DNA of 64,000 nt from Sphingopyxis indica (GTDB lineage Bacteria > Pseudomonadota > Alphaproteobacteria > Sphingomonadales > Sphingomonadaceae), in assembly GCF_900188185.1 (NCBI RefSeq), contig NZ_FZPA01000001.1:186001-250000 (forward strand). Direction: 5' to 3'. The notes beneath the pieces are model-generated. The model had not been told where the DNA came from. It saw only the letters and a list, made by a program, of their open reading frames with translations, and ran no database searches. This document shows positions 38,140 to 47,768 of this stretch, one piece after another (the stretch's first letter is position 1; each line of letters begins with the position of its first letter). Both the position numbers and the translations under genes were made by a program.

Positions 38140-39249
38140 GTGACCCAACCCCGACCCGAGATTCCCGAGCCCGCCGGCGCTACCGAAGTCGCGACGGCGC
38201 GCAGCGTCCGCGTGATGCTCGTCGACGACAGCCTCGTCGTGCGCAGCATCCTCGAACGGATCGTCGAGCAGCGTGCCGAACTCAAGATTTGCGCGTCGGT
38301 CGCCTCGGCGCACGAAGCGCTCGCCTATCTGGCCTGCGAGCCGGTCGATGTCGTCGTCCTCGACATCGAGATGCCCGGCATGAACGGCATCGCCGCGCTG
38401 CCGCACATATTGGAGCGAGCGCAGGGGGCGCGCGTGCTGATCCTGTCGTCGAACTGCATCGAGGGCGGTCCCGCGGCGATCGAAGCACTCGCACTCGGTG
38501 CCAGCGACACGCTCGCGAAGCCGGGCCGCGGCAGCTTTTCGGGGCGCTTCGCCGACATCCTGACCGAACGCATCCTGACCCTCGGGCAGCAGCCGCTTGC
38601 GGTTCCGGTGCTCTGCGCCCTCCCGCCGGCCGCGGTGAAGCCGGCGCCCGCGCTCGAGGGGATTCATCCCGCCGAATGTATCGCGGTCGCCGCCTCGACC
38701 GGCGGCATCCCCGCCTTCGCCAATTTCCTGGCCCACCTCGATCCGCGCGTGACCGCACCGATCCTCCTTACCCAGCATCTGCCCGACGCCTTCATGGAAT
38801 TTTACGCGCGCCAGATCGCGACGATGACCACGCGCAAGGTTTGCGTCGCGACGGCCGGAATGGCGGTCGAGTGCGGCCACGTCTATCTCGCGCCGGGCGA
38901 CGCGCATCTGCGCGTCGTCGAGGGCGCGCGCGGCCCCGAAATCGCGCTCGACCGCCATCCGGTCGAGAACGGCTGCTGCCCGTCGGCCGACCCGATGCTC
39001 GATTCGGTCGCCGCACTCTATGGCAAGCGCGGGGTCGCGGTGGTCCTCAGCGGCATGGGACGCGACGGGGCACAGGGCGCGGCGCGGCTCAAGGCGGCGG
39101 GCGGCACGGTCTTCGCGCAGGCGCCCGAAAGCTGCGTGATCTGGGGTATGCCCGGCGCGGTGAGCAAGACCGGCATCGCCGCGGCGACGCTCAATCCCGA
39201 CGCCATCGCGCTGATGCTCGGCAGCCTCGCGGGGGGACGCAAGCCATGA
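38140..39249 (+). CDS. cheB: Chemotaxis protein-glutamate methylesterase CheB
   Basis: 369 residues from a GTG at 38140. The N-terminal receiver has MLVDDSLVVRS and VVLDIEMPGMNG; a linker leads to the methylesterase with its Ser in AVAASTGGIPAF, His in LTQHLPDAFMEF and Asp in LSGMGRDGAQGAA. It removes methyl groups from chemoreceptors in response to CheA. The start follows cheY by nine bases. Confidence 0.95.
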   Translation: MTQPRPEIPEPAGATEVATARSVRVMLVDDSLVVRSILERIVEQRAELKICASVASAHEALAYLACEPVDVVVLDIEMPGMNGIAALPHILERAQGARVLILSSNCIEGGPAAIEALALGASDTLAKPGRGSFSGRFADILTERILTLGQQPLAVPVLCALPPAAVKPAPALEGIHPAECIAVAASTGGIPAFANFLAHLDPRVTAPILLTQHLPDAFMEFYARQIATMTTRKVCVATAGMAVECGHVYLAPGDAHLRVVEGARGPEIALDRHPVENGCCPSADPMLDSVAALYGKRGVAVVLSGMGRDGAQGAARLKAAGGTVFAQAPESCVIWGMPGAVSKTGIAAATLNPDAIALMLGSLAGGRKP

Positions 39250-40100
39250 TGGGCGGTGGGGGCGGCAGCGATTCGGCCTATCGCGTACTGATGGCCGTGC
39301 TCGAATCGCGCACCGGACAGACCTTGTCGCCGAGCCGCATCTGGCGCATCGAAATGTCGCTGAAGCCGGTGATGCAGCGCCACGGGATCGCCGACCTCGA
39401 CGCGCTCGTCGCGGCGCTCGTCACCTCGACCAGCCGCCAACTGCTCGACGACACGGTCGACGCGATGCTCAACAACGAGACCTTCTTTTATCGCGAACAC
39501 AGCGTCTTCGACGATATTGCCGCCACCGCGCTCGACCATCTGCGCACGATCAACGCCGCGTCGCGCCGGATCACCATCTGGCATTGCGGCGTGTCGACGG
39601 GGCAGGAAGCCTATTCGATGGCGATGCTGTTCGCCGAACAGGAGGCGCGCTGGGCCGGCTGGACGATCCAGATCGTCGGCACCGACGTCAGCTATCATGC
39701 GATTTCGCGCGCGCGCGCCGGCATCTATTCGCAGTTCGAAATTCAGCGCGGGCTGCCGGTGCAGCGCATGGTGCGCTGGTTCGACCAGACCGGGGCGGGG
39801 TGGCTGGCCAAGGCCGATCTGCGCCGGCGCGTCGATTTTTCGGTGCAGAATATGCTCGTCGACCGGCCGCCGCTTGGCGGTGCCGCCGATCTGATCTTCT
39901 GCCGCAACCTCTTGCTCTATTTCGCCAAGCCGATGCGCGAAAAGGCGTTCGCGCGGTTGCGCGCCGCCGCCGCGCCGCAGAGTTTCCTCGTCCTCGGCGC
40001 GGGCGAAACGGTGCTCGGCCAGACCGATCAGTTCGTCGCCAGCCCGCGGCTGCGCGGCCTCTACGAGCCCGCCGACCAGAAGGTGCGGCGCGCGGCCTGA
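39246..40100 (+). CDS. cheR: Chemotaxis protein methyltransferase CheR
   Basis: 284 residues. An N-terminal helical domain (SRQLLDDTVDAMLNNETFFY, where NNETFFYRE is the CheR hallmark) precedes the SAM domain with IWHCGVSTGQEAYSMAM and LIFCRNLLLYFAKPMRE. It adds methyl groups to receptor glutamates using SAM. It overlaps the cheB stop (ATGA) and ends the che operon; no cheZ or cheD follows. Confidence 0.94.
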   Translation: MMGGGGGSDSAYRVLMAVLESRTGQTLSPSRIWRIEMSLKPVMQRHGIADLDALVAALVTSTSRQLLDDTVDAMLNNETFFYREHSVFDDIAATALDHLRTINAASRRITIWHCGVSTGQEAYSMAMLFAEQEARWAGWTIQIVGTDVSYHAISRARAGIYSQFEIQRGLPVQRMVRWFDQTGAGWLAKADLRRRVDFSVQNMLVDRPPLGGAADLIFCRNLLLYFAKPMREKAFARLRAAAAPQSFLVLGAGETVLGQTDQFVASPRLRGLYEPADQKVRRAA

Positions 40101-40166
40101 CTTGCAATTTGCCCCCCGCTGGCGCAAGCGGAGGCGGGGCGGCAGCAGGGATGGACAGCGACACGC

Positions 40167-40856
40167 ATGAGCGATTTTATCGAACGCTGGTCTCCCAATT
40201 TCGACGAGCGCGCGCTGCCTGTCTCGATGATCGTGCTGCATTATACCGGCATGAAGACCGGCGCCGAAGCGATCGACCGGCTCGCCGACCCCGCCGCGAA
40301 AGTCTCGGCGCATTATGTCGTCAGCGAGGATGGGCAGATCACGCATATGGTGCCCGAGGACAAGCGCGCGTGGCACGCGGGCGCGTCGCACTGGCGCGGC
40401 ATCAACGACGTCAATTCGGCGAGCGTCGGCATCGAGATCGTCAATCCGGGGCACGAATGGGGTTATGTCCCCTTTCCCGACGAGCAGATCGCCTCGGTCG
40501 TCCGGCTCGTCCATCTGATCAAGGACCGCCATGCCGTCACGCGCGGCAATGTCGTCGGCCATTCGGACGTCGCCCCCGCGCGCAAGCAGGACCCCGGCGA
40601 GCTTTTTCCCTGGGGCGAACTCGCGCGCCGCCGCCTCGCGCTGCCGCGCCCGACGAAAAAGCTCACCGATCCGCTATGGACCGACGCGGGTTTCCTGCTC
40701 GCGCTCGAACGCTTCGGCTATGACGTGACCGACGGTTTCGCGGCGACGGTGGCGTTCCAGCGCCGCTTTCGCCCCGAACTGATCGACGGCACGATCGACG
40801 GCGAATGCCGCGCGATATTGCTGGCCTTGCTGCTGCCGCAGCCCGAAGGGGACTGA
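40167..40856 (+). CDS. N-acetylmuramoyl-L-alanine amidase (AmiD/AmpD-like, zinc)
   Basis: 229 residues without a signal peptide. The Amidase_2 domain shows the zinc ligands in MIVLHYTGMKTG and NVVGHSDVAPARKQDPG, with ITHMVPEDKRAWHAGAS and NSASVGIEIVNPG between. The C-terminal 60 residues form a peptidoglycan-binding-like helical domain (FGYDVTDGFAATVAFQRRFR). The lack of a signal suggests a cytoplasmic recycling role like AmpD, while the extra domain is more AmiD-like; the two cannot be separated here. Confidence 0.9.
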   Translation: MSDFIERWSPNFDERALPVSMIVLHYTGMKTGAEAIDRLADPAAKVSAHYVVSEDGQITHMVPEDKRAWHAGASHWRGINDVNSASVGIEIVNPGHEWGYVPFPDEQIASVVRLVHLIKDRHAVTRGNVVGHSDVAPARKQDPGELFPWGELARRRLALPRPTKKLTDPLWTDAGFLLALERFGYDVTDGFAATVAFQRRFRPELIDGTIDGECRAILLALLLPQPEGD

Positions 40857-40871
40857 GGCGCCGCCCGCCGG

Positions 40872-41180
40872 TCAATCGCGCTTCGTGACCGTCACCACCG
40901 CGTCGATGGGCAAATCCCCGTAAAGATGGGGAAAGAGCGCGCCGCCGCGCGCTTCCTCCCAGCGGATCGCGTCGCCGAGCAGGGTCAGATCGACCTCGGC
41001 GATGTGCAGCCCCGATTGCCCGGCGAAATGCTTCTCGAGCGTCCCTTCGACCTGTTCGGCGCTCGACAGGTGGATATAGCCGTCGGCGATGTCGATCGGC
41101 GCGCCGCGGAACACCCGGTCGCGCTCGAACTCGGCCCATTGCTGCGCGGTCAATATCTTGAAGGCGGTGGCGGCGCTCAT
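40872..41180 (-). CDS. DUF952-family protein
   Basis: 102 residues. FKILTAQQWAEFERDRVFRG, IADGYIHLSSAEQVEGTLEK and HIAEVDLTLLGDAIRWEEAR are the hallmark blocks of DUF952, a small fold related to ADP-ribosyltransferase-like proteins; no function is established. The ATG overlaps the gyrA stop by four bases, so its translation is coupled to gyrA. Confidence 0.85.
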   Translation of the reverse strand: MSAATAFKILTAQQWAEFERDRVFRGAPIDIADGYIHLSSAEQVEGTLEKHFAGQSGLHIAEVDLTLLGDAIRWEEARGGALFPHLYGDLPIDAVVTVTKRD

Positions 41181-43924
41181 GCGTCGCCGTCCTTGGCCGC
41201 TTCCGCCGGCTCGACCGCTTCGCCGGCCTCTTCCTCGCTCTCCTCGATCAGTGCCGCCGACACGACATGCTCGCCCTCGGCGACGTCGAACAGCCGCACG
41301 CCCGCCGAGCCGCGGCCGATGACGCGCAGGCTGTCGAGCCCCATGCGGATCAGCTTCGCCTGGTCGGTGACGAGCATCAGCTGATGCGCCTGCGTCGCGG
41401 GGAAACTCGCGACCACCGGCCCGTTGCGGCCGATATTGTCGATGTTGGTGATCCCCTGGCCGCCGCGGCCGGTGCGGCGATATTCGACCGCCGACGACAG
41501 CTTGCCATAGCCATTGGCGCAGACGGTCAGGATGAACTGCTCGCGCGCCGCCAGCTCGGCATAGCGCGCGTCGTCCATGCGGCGCGGCGTGCGGTCGGGG
41601 TCTTCGCCCTTCCACGGCGCGTGGCGCAGATAATCCTCGCGCTCCTCCTGATCGGCGATGCCGGTGCGGTGCAGGATCGACAGCGAGATCACCTCGTCGC
41701 CCGCCGCGAGGCGCATCCCGCGCACGCCGGTCGAGTTGCGGCTCTGGAATTCGCGGACATCGTCGCCGGCAAAGCGGATCGCCTTGCCCTGCCGCGTCGC
41801 GAGCAGCACATCGTCGCTTTCGTCGAGCAGAGCGACGCCGATCAGCCGGTCGTCGGCATCCTCGCCCTCGAACTTCATCGCGATCTTGCCGTTCGACGGC
41901 ACGTTGGTGAAGGCGTCCATGCTGTTGCGGCGCACGCTGCCCTTCGCGGTCGCGAACATGACATGCAGCTTGCCCCACTCCTCCTCATCCTCGGGCAGCG
42001 GCAGCACGGTCGAGATCGTCTCGCCGGTTTCGAGCGGGAGCAGGTTGACCATCGGCCGCCCGCGCGTCGCGGGGCCGCCTTCGGGCAGGCGCCACACCTT
42101 CATGCGATAGACGCGGCCGAGGGTCGAGAAGAAGAGCACCGGCGTGTGCGTCGAGGTGACGAACAGCTCGGTGACGACATCCTCGTCCTTCGTCGCCATG
42201 CCGGCGCGCCCCTTGCCGCCGCGGCGCTGCGCGCGGAAGGTGTCGAGCGGGGTGCGCTTGATATAGCCGTCCATCGTCACCGTGACGACCATCTCCTCGC
42301 GTTCGATCAGATCCTCGTCGTCGATTCCGTCGGCGGCGGGCGCCATCAGCGTCTTGCGCGGCGTCGCGAATTCGTCGCGCACCGCGACGAGTTCCTCGCG
42401 CATCACGCCATAGAGTTTGACGCGATCGGCGAGGATCGACAGCAGCTCCTCGATGACCGCCGCCAGCTCCTTCAATTCGTCACCGATCTCGTCGCGGCCG
42501 AGCGCGGTCAGGCGGTGGAGGCGCAGGTCGAGGATCGCCTTCACCTGTATTTCGGAGAGGCGATAGACGGCGCTTTCCTCCATCTCGCCCTCGATCGCCT
42601 CGACGAGGCGGATATAGGGCGCGATTTCGCCGATCGGCCATTCGCGCGCGAGCAGCGCTTCGCGCGCCGCGGCGGGGTTCGGCGCGCCGCGGATGATCCG
42701 CACCACCTCGTCGAGGTTCGACACCGCGACGACGAGCCCCAGCAAGATGTGCGCGCGGTCGCGCGCCTTCGCGAGCTCATATTTGCAGCGGCGGGTGATC
42801 ACCTCTTCGCGGAAGGCGATGAAGGCCGTCAAAATATCTTGCAGCCCCAGCATTTCGGGGCGGCCGCCGCGGATCGCGAGCATGTTCGCGGGAAAGCTCG
42901 ACTGCGCCGGCGTGTGCCGCCACAGCTGGTTGAGCACGACGTCGGCGGTCGCATCGCGCTTCAGGTCGATGACGATGCGCACCCCTTCGCGGTTCGATTC
43001 GTCGCGAATGTCGGCGACGCCCTCGATGCGCTTGTCGCGCGCCGCTTCGGCGATCTTTTCGACGAGGCCCGACTTGCCGACCTGAAAGGGGATCGAGGTC
43101 AGGACGATCGAGCGGCGCCCTTCTCCCCTGCCGCGGCCTTCCTCGATCTCGTGCGTCGCGCGCATCATGATCGAGCCGCGCCCGGTGGTATAGGCGTTGC
43201 GGATGCCGCCCTGGCCCAGGATCATCGCGCCGGTCGGGAAATCGGGACCCGGGATGATCTGCATCAGCTCTTCGGTCGACAGCGGCGCGCCGCCCTCGAG
43301 CTGGCGGTCGATCGTCGCGAGGCAGGCGTCGATCACTTCGCCCAGATTGTGCGGCGGGATGTTCGTCGCCATGCCGACCGCGATGCCGCCCGCGCCGTTG
43401 ACGAGCAGGTTCGGAAAGCGCGCCGGGAGGACCGTCGGCTCTTCGCGGCTCGCGTCATAGTTGGGCTGAAAGTCGACCGTATCCTTGTCGAGATCGTTCA
43501 GCAGCACCATCGCGGTCTTGGCAAGCCGCGCCTCGGTGTAACGCATCGACGCCGGCGGATCGGGGTCCATCGAGCCGAAATTGCCCTGACCGTCGATCAA
43601 GGGCACGCGCAGCGACCAGTCCTGCGTCATGCGTGCGAGCGCGTCATAGATGGCGCTGTCGCCGTGCGGGTGATAATTGCCCATCACGTCGCCGACGATC
43701 TTCGCCGATTTCTTGTACGGGCGGCCGGGGACGAAGCCGCCTTCCTGCGCGGCATAGAGAATGCGCCGGTGGACGGGCTTCAGGCCGTCGCGCACGTCGG
43801 GAAGCGCGCGGGCAACGATCACGCTCATCGCGTAATCGAGGTAGGACGTCTTCATTTCATCGACGATGTTGATCGGCGACACGCCATCCTCGGACGGCGG
43901 CATAGGCGTATTTTCTTCGGTCAA
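41177..43924 (-). CDS. gyrA: DNA gyrase subunit A
   Basis: 915 residues from a TTG at 43924 ([17 protein letters not shown]), with aaaagg upstream; an ATG at 43903 is the alternative, and the open frame upstream is not coding. [20 protein letters not shown] and the catalytic Tyr region ([15 protein letters not shown]) are canonical. The quinolone-resistance region reads [16 protein letters not shown], with the Ser and Asp of the susceptible form. The GyrA box is QRRGGKGR, and six beta-pinwheel blades fill the C-terminal half, ending in an acidic tail. It introduces negative supercoils with GyrB. Confidence 0.98.
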   Translation of the reverse strand: MTEENTPMPPSEDGVSPINIVDEMKTSYLDYAMSVIVARALPDVRDGLKPVHRRILYAAQEGGFVPGRPYKKSAKIVGDVMGNYHPHGDSAIYDALARMTQDWSLRVPLIDGQGNFGSMDPDPPASMRYTEARLAKTAMVLLNDLDKDTVDFQPNYDASREEPTVLPARFPNLLVNGAGGIAVGMATNIPPHNLGEVIDACLATIDRQLEGGAPLSTEELMQIIPGPDFPTGAMILGQGGIRNAYTTGRGSIMMRATHEIEEGRGRGEGRRSIVLTSIPFQVGKSGLVEKIAEAARDKRIEGVADIRDESNREGVRIVIDLKRDATADVVLNQLWRHTPAQSSFPANMLAIRGGRPEMLGLQDILTAFIAFREEVITRRCKYELAKARDRAHILLGLVVAVSNLDEVVRIIRGAPNPAAAREALLAREWPIGEIAPYIRLVEAIEGEMEESAVYRLSEIQVKAILDLRLHRLTALGRDEIGDELKELAAVIEELLSILADRVKLYGVMREELVAVRDEFATPRKTLMAPAADGIDDEDLIEREEMVVTVTMDGYIKRTPLDTFRAQRRGGKGRAGMATKDEDVVTELFVTSTHTPVLFFSTLGRVYRMKVWRLPEGGPATRGRPMVNLLPLETGETISTVLPLPEDEEEWGKLHVMFATAKGSVRRNSMDAFTNVPSNGKIAMKFEGEDADDRLIGVALLDESDDVLLATRQGKAIRFAGDDVREFQSRNSTGVRGMRLAAGDEVISLSILHRTGIADQEEREDYLRHAPWKGEDPDRTPRRMDDARYAELAAREQFILTVCANGYGKLSSAVEYRRTGRGGQGITNIDNIGRNGPVVASFPATQAHQLMLVTDQAKLIRMGLDSLRVIGRGSAGVRLFDVAEGEHVVSAALIEESEEEAGEAVEPAEAAKDGDA

Positions 43925-44170
43925 GACCCGGCCTTTTTTCTGCTTATCGGGAGATGCTTCGGGCCTAGCCGATGGGGCGCCGATATGCCAGTGATTCGCG
44001 CGGTTTCGGCGGGATTTTTTCACTTTTGCGGCACGGGCCGAAAGCGGCGTCCGGCGGAGGCGAATTCGCGCCGGATTGCGGCGGCATGGCGGCACAGAAG
44101 CGGCTTGCCAATCGACGGTCTGCGCCTAAAGGTTCGGCGCCATGCGCTTTTCCAAGATCCCTGACGGCCC

Positions 44171-45385
44171 ATGGCCCTGATCGCGCTGGTGGGGGCCAGC
44201 GAGCCGCTGCCCGATGGCGGGCTGCGCGCGCTCGTGTCGGTGGCGGGCGAGACTCTGCTCGAACGGCAGGCGGCGCGGCTCGCCGATGTCGGCGTCACGC
44301 ACATCGCGGTGTCGGTGGGCGCCGTGCCGGGCGAACTGCTCGCCACCTGCGACCGCATCCGGCGCCGCGGCATGAAGGTGACGCCGGTGCGCGGTGCCGG
44401 CGACCTGCTGCCGCTCGTCGAGCCCGACGACCGCATCATCCTCGTCGCCGACGGGCTGCGCGCCGGGGGCACGCACTATGCCGCGATCGCCAAGCCCGGG
44501 TCGCCCGCGATCCTCGTCACCGGCGACACGGTGCTGACGCAGGGGTTCGAGCGGATCGACGCGACGCGGCGCTGGGGCGGGCTCGCGTGCATCTCGCAGC
44601 CGATGGTCGCCGAACTCGCCGCGATGCCCGGCGAATGGGACATGATGCTCACCTTGCTCCGCCTCGCGGTGCAGGCGGGATCGCGGCGGCTCTATTGCGA
44701 ACCCGCGCTGTTCGAGCAGGGCGAGATCGCGATCGTCGCCGATCGCCCGACCGCGGCGCTGATCGAGCAATCGAGCCTGCAACGCGTCGAATATGGCGGC
44801 ATGGGGCTCGGCCGCTCGGCGATCATGATGCCGCTCGTCCGGCTCGCGGGGCCGCTGCTCGTCCGCTCGCCCGCGACCGCGCGCTATCTGCCCTTTCTGA
44901 CCGGCCTGTCGTGGGTGATCGTCGCGCTGCTCGCGGCGAGCGGGCTCGCGGCGGCGGGGGCGCTGGTGGCGGTGTTCGGCGGGCTCGGCCTCGCGGCGAT
45001 GCGCTTCCTGTCCGCCTTCCGCGCCGAAAGCGCGGCGCAGGACCGTTGGCGCGAGGTCATCCGTACCTTCGCCTGGGTGCTGCTCGCGGTCTTTCCCTGG
45101 CTGCTTTCGCTCGCCGCGCCGGGCCATGTCATGCCGCCCTTTTCACAGGCCGCGCTGGCGCCCTGCCTCGCCGCAACGATCCTGCTCGCGCGCTGGCTCT
45201 ATGTCGATTCGGGCGAAAAACGGCGCTTCCACTGGCTGCTGCCCGACGCCGATCAGGCGTGGATCATGCTCGCGCCGGCGCTGTTGTTCGGCTTCGCGGC
45301 GCCGATGTTCGCGATCCTGCCGCTCCTCGCGCTGTTCCAGATCCTGCTGTGGTTGCGTCTCGCGCGGCGCCCGGAGGCGCGGTAA
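44171..45385 (+). CDS. Predicted nucleotidyltransferase-like domain fused to membrane helices
   Basis: 404 residues, not confidently recognised. The first 220 residues resemble the GT-A fold of sugar/CDP-polyol nucleotidyltransferases (MALIALVGASEPLPDGGLRA, GETLLERQAARLADVGVTHI, DRIILVADGLRAGGTHYAAI), although the usual GxGxRxxP-K loop is replaced. The last 190 residues contain about six membrane helices. This order recalls bifunctional nucleotidyltransferase/CDP-alcohol phosphotransferases, but the DGxxAR motif of that family is absent. It diverges from gyrA across 246 bp with no gene. Confidence 0.7.
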   Translation: MALIALVGASEPLPDGGLRALVSVAGETLLERQAARLADVGVTHIAVSVGAVPGELLATCDRIRRRGMKVTPVRGAGDLLPLVEPDDRIILVADGLRAGGTHYAAIAKPGSPAILVTGDTVLTQGFERIDATRRWGGLACISQPMVAELAAMPGEWDMMLTLLRLAVQAGSRRLYCEPALFEQGEIAIVADRPTAALIEQSSLQRVEYGGMGLGRSAIMMPLVRLAGPLLVRSPATARYLPFLTGLSWVIVALLAASGLAAAGALVAVFGGLGLAAMRFLSAFRAESAAQDRWREVIRTFAWVLLAVFPWLLSLAAPGHVMPPFSQAALAPCLAATILLARWLYVDSGEKRRFHWLLPDADQAWIMLAPALLFGFAAPMFAILPLLALFQILLWLRLARRPEAR

Positions 45386-45443
45386 GACGGTGCGCTTCAA
45401 GGTTTAGAGCGCATTAACGCCATTCTGATATGGCCCGACACGC

Positions 45444-46367
45444 ATGAGTGACTCTTTCGTCCCCCCCGGCATTGATTTGCCGCCGTCGACGCTGCCGGCG
45501 CGCCTCGCCGAGCTGGCGGCCTATCTGGCGGCGCCTGCGGCCGGGCGGCTGACGGAGGAGCAGCGCGCGCTGGCGCTCGGCATCGCGCGGCGCCTGGTGT
45601 GCGAGATCGCGCGCGAGCTCGACCGGGGGATCGACGCGGACATATTGTGGCAGAGCTGGCTTGCCGACGGCGTGCCGGCGGCGGCGCGGCTCGCCGCGCC
45701 CTGTTTTGCGCGCGCCGAGGAACATCGCTGGCGCGAACAGTCGATGCAGCAGGCGGCGATGCCGTTCGCCGGCGCGGCGGGCGATGCGCGGCCGGAGAGC
45801 GAGCAGGAGACGCTATCGGCGGTCGATCGCGCCTATCTGCAACTGCAGATCGCCGACGGGCGCCGCCGCGATGCGCTCGGCAGCCCCTGCATTGCGCCGG
45901 CCGACCTCGACCCGGCGCTGTTCCGTACGCTGCTGCTCGACATCGCCGCCTGGCAGCTCGGCCGGATCGAGGGCGATCAGGGGGAGGGGGCAAGGCTCGG
46001 CAACGCCGTCAACGGCCTGATGGCGAAGCAGGCGAGCGCCCCCGGAATCGACGCCGCTGCACGCGACTATCATGCGGCGCTGGCGGCCGAACAGGCGCTC
46101 GCCGAAGCGGCCGAAACAGCGATTGCGCGGCACGACTGGCCGGCGCTGATCGCGCTTGCGGCTTCGGCGCATGGCGCGCGTTTCGAAGCGATGGCAGTGG
46201 CGCTCCTCAGTGCCGAACCGGCGGCATTGCCGTTGCTGCTCGCACCGCTGCGCCTGGACCGCGCCGCGCTCGCGCCGCTCGAAGCCTCGTTCGCCCAGCT
46301 CACCGATCGAGCCGTTCCCGGCGTTCTGGCCGACCATTCGGCGCCGCGGGCAGAGGTGCGGGGATGA
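45444..46367 (+). CDS. Hypothetical helical protein coupled to a histidine kinase
   Basis: 307 residues, not recognised. It is Ala/Leu-rich and predicted helical throughout (LAELAAYLAAPAAGRLTEEQ, RRLVCEIARELDRGIDADIL, ADLDPALFRTLLLDIAAWQL) with no signal peptide or membrane segment. Its stop overlaps the next start (ATGA), so it is made together with the His-less kinase. A regulatory or partner role is inferred only from that coupling. Confidence 0.75.
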   Translation: MSDSFVPPGIDLPPSTLPARLAELAAYLAAPAAGRLTEEQRALALGIARRLVCEIARELDRGIDADILWQSWLADGVPAAARLAAPCFARAEEHRWREQSMQQAAMPFAGAAGDARPESEQETLSAVDRAYLQLQIADGRRRDALGSPCIAPADLDPALFRTLLLDIAAWQLGRIEGDQGEGARLGNAVNGLMAKQASAPGIDAAARDYHAALAAEQALAEAAETAIARHDWPALIALAASAHGARFEAMAVALLSAEPAALPLLLAPLRLDRAALAPLEASFAQLTDRAVPGVLADHSAPRAEVRG

Positions 46368-47743
46368 GCGAGCGCATCGTCCGGGGCCGGATCGACCGTG
46401 CCGGCATATTGGTCAGCGCCGATGCCCCGCTGTTGAAGCTGCAACGGCGCGCCGGGGCGGGGCTCGACCGGCCGCTGGCGCTGCCGCAACTCGCGCGGCT
46501 CGTCGCGCTCGCCCAGCGGCTCCAGCGCGACATCAGCCGGCCGCTCTATGCCGCCGACGATCACAGCGATATCCACGCTCTGGTGCGGGTCATGCCCGAT
46601 GCCGACGGCGCCAATCTGGAGATCAGCGACTGGCGCACCGGGCCGGTCGGCCAGCCGCAGGTGCCCTCGATTCCCGACATGGCCGCGGCGCCGCACGCCT
46701 GGGCGTGGGAATGCGACGGCCAATTGCGCCTGGTCGTGCTGCGCGCCGGCGTCGATGCGCCGCCGGTGCCGGCCGGCTGGGAAGGCTTGTCGCTGTCCGA
46801 ACAGTTCGAGCTGCAGCCCAATGAGGCGGGGCGGTTCGCCGTCCTGCGCGCGCTCGCGCAGCAATCACGCTTCGAGGGGCAGCGCGTGCGCGTTGCCGGC
46901 GCCAATGCCCATGCGGCCTGGATGCTCTCGGGCGACCCCCAGTTCGATGCAACCGGGCGTTTTACCGGCTTTCGCGGCATCGCGGTCCCGGTCGACGGGC
47001 CGGGTTCGGCGGCGGGCGCACCCGAACCGCGCACCGATCCCGCCTTCGGCTCGCTGCCGCTGTCCGATCCGCAGTTCGGGCGCCGGATCGACGGTGCGCT
47101 GCGCGGCCCGCTCAGCCGGATCATCGCCACCGCCGAAACGATCTCGGGCCAGTTCGACGGACCGATCCGCGCCGATTATGCGCGCTACGCCGGCGACATC
47201 GCCCATGCGGGACGGCATTTGCTCGGGCTCGTCGACGATCTCGCCGATTTGCAGAATATCGAACGCCCCGGCTTCAAGGCGGCGCGCGACGAGATCGACC
47301 TTGGCGACCTCGCCCGGCGCGCGGTCGGGCTGCTCGGCATGAAGGCCGAGGAAAAGGGGATTCGCATCGACACCCCGCGCCCCGACGATCCGATGCCCGC
47401 GTGGGGCGAATTCCGCCGCGTCTTGCAGGTGCTGTTGAACCTGCTCGGCAATGCGATCCGCTATTCGCCGCTCGATTCGCAGATCTGGATCCGCGTCGAT
47501 CGCGAGGGCGACCGCGCCTCGGTGACGATCGCCGATCAGGGGCAGGGGCTGTCGGCCGACCAGCAGGACGTGGTGTTCGAGAAATTCGAACGCCTCGGCC
47601 GCACCGACAGCGGCGGCTCGGGGCTCGGCCTCTATATCGCGCGGCGCCTCGCGCGCGCGATGGAGGGCGACCTGACGGTCGAAAGCGCGCCGGGGCAGGG
47701 CGCGCGCTTCACCCTGACCCTCCCCGCGCGCGATCCCGGCTAG
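46364..47743 (+). CDS. Sensor histidine kinase-like protein lacking the phospho-acceptor His
   Basis: 459 residues, cytoplasmic. The N-terminal 220 residues include a PAS-like segment (RVAGANAHAAWMLSGDPQFD). The dimerisation helix reads GRRIDGALRGPLSRIIATAE; against the usual S-H-E-L-R-T-P-L the His is Gly244. The ATPase part is intact: N box LLNLLGNAIRYSP, G1 IADQGQGLS, F box VFEKFERLG, G2 GGSGLGLYIARRLA. It may therefore bind ATP and act allosterically, like His-less kinase DivL, or phosphorylate elsewhere (His281 and His285 lie in DIAHAGRHLLGL). Function unknown. Confidence 0.85.
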   Translation: MSERIVRGRIDRAGILVSADAPLLKLQRRAGAGLDRPLALPQLARLVALAQRLQRDISRPLYAADDHSDIHALVRVMPDADGANLEISDWRTGPVGQPQVPSIPDMAAAPHAWAWECDGQLRLVVLRAGVDAPPVPAGWEGLSLSEQFELQPNEAGRFAVLRALAQQSRFEGQRVRVAGANAHAAWMLSGDPQFDATGRFTGFRGIAVPVDGPGSAAGAPEPRTDPAFGSLPLSDPQFGRRIDGALRGPLSRIIATAETISGQFDGPIRADYARYAGDIAHAGRHLLGLVDDLADLQNIERPGFKAARDEIDLGDLARRAVGLLGMKAEEKGIRIDTPRPDDPMPAWGEFRRVLQVLLNLLGNAIRYSPLDSQIWIRVDREGDRASVTIADQGQGLSADQQDVVFEKFERLGRTDSGGSGLGLYIARRLARAMEGDLTVESAPGQGARFTLTLPARDPG

Positions 47744-47768
47744 CCCGGAAAGGCTCCAAGCGCGCGCT

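Noticed and set aside
41177..43924. A quinolone-resistant gyrA allele.
   Set aside because: The resistance-determining region keeps the Ser and Asp typical of susceptible gyrases.
43925..44095. N-terminal extension of GyrA upstream of the TTG start.
   Set aside because: The residues are basic and low-complexity, unlike GyrA N-termini, and occupy the divergent promoter region.
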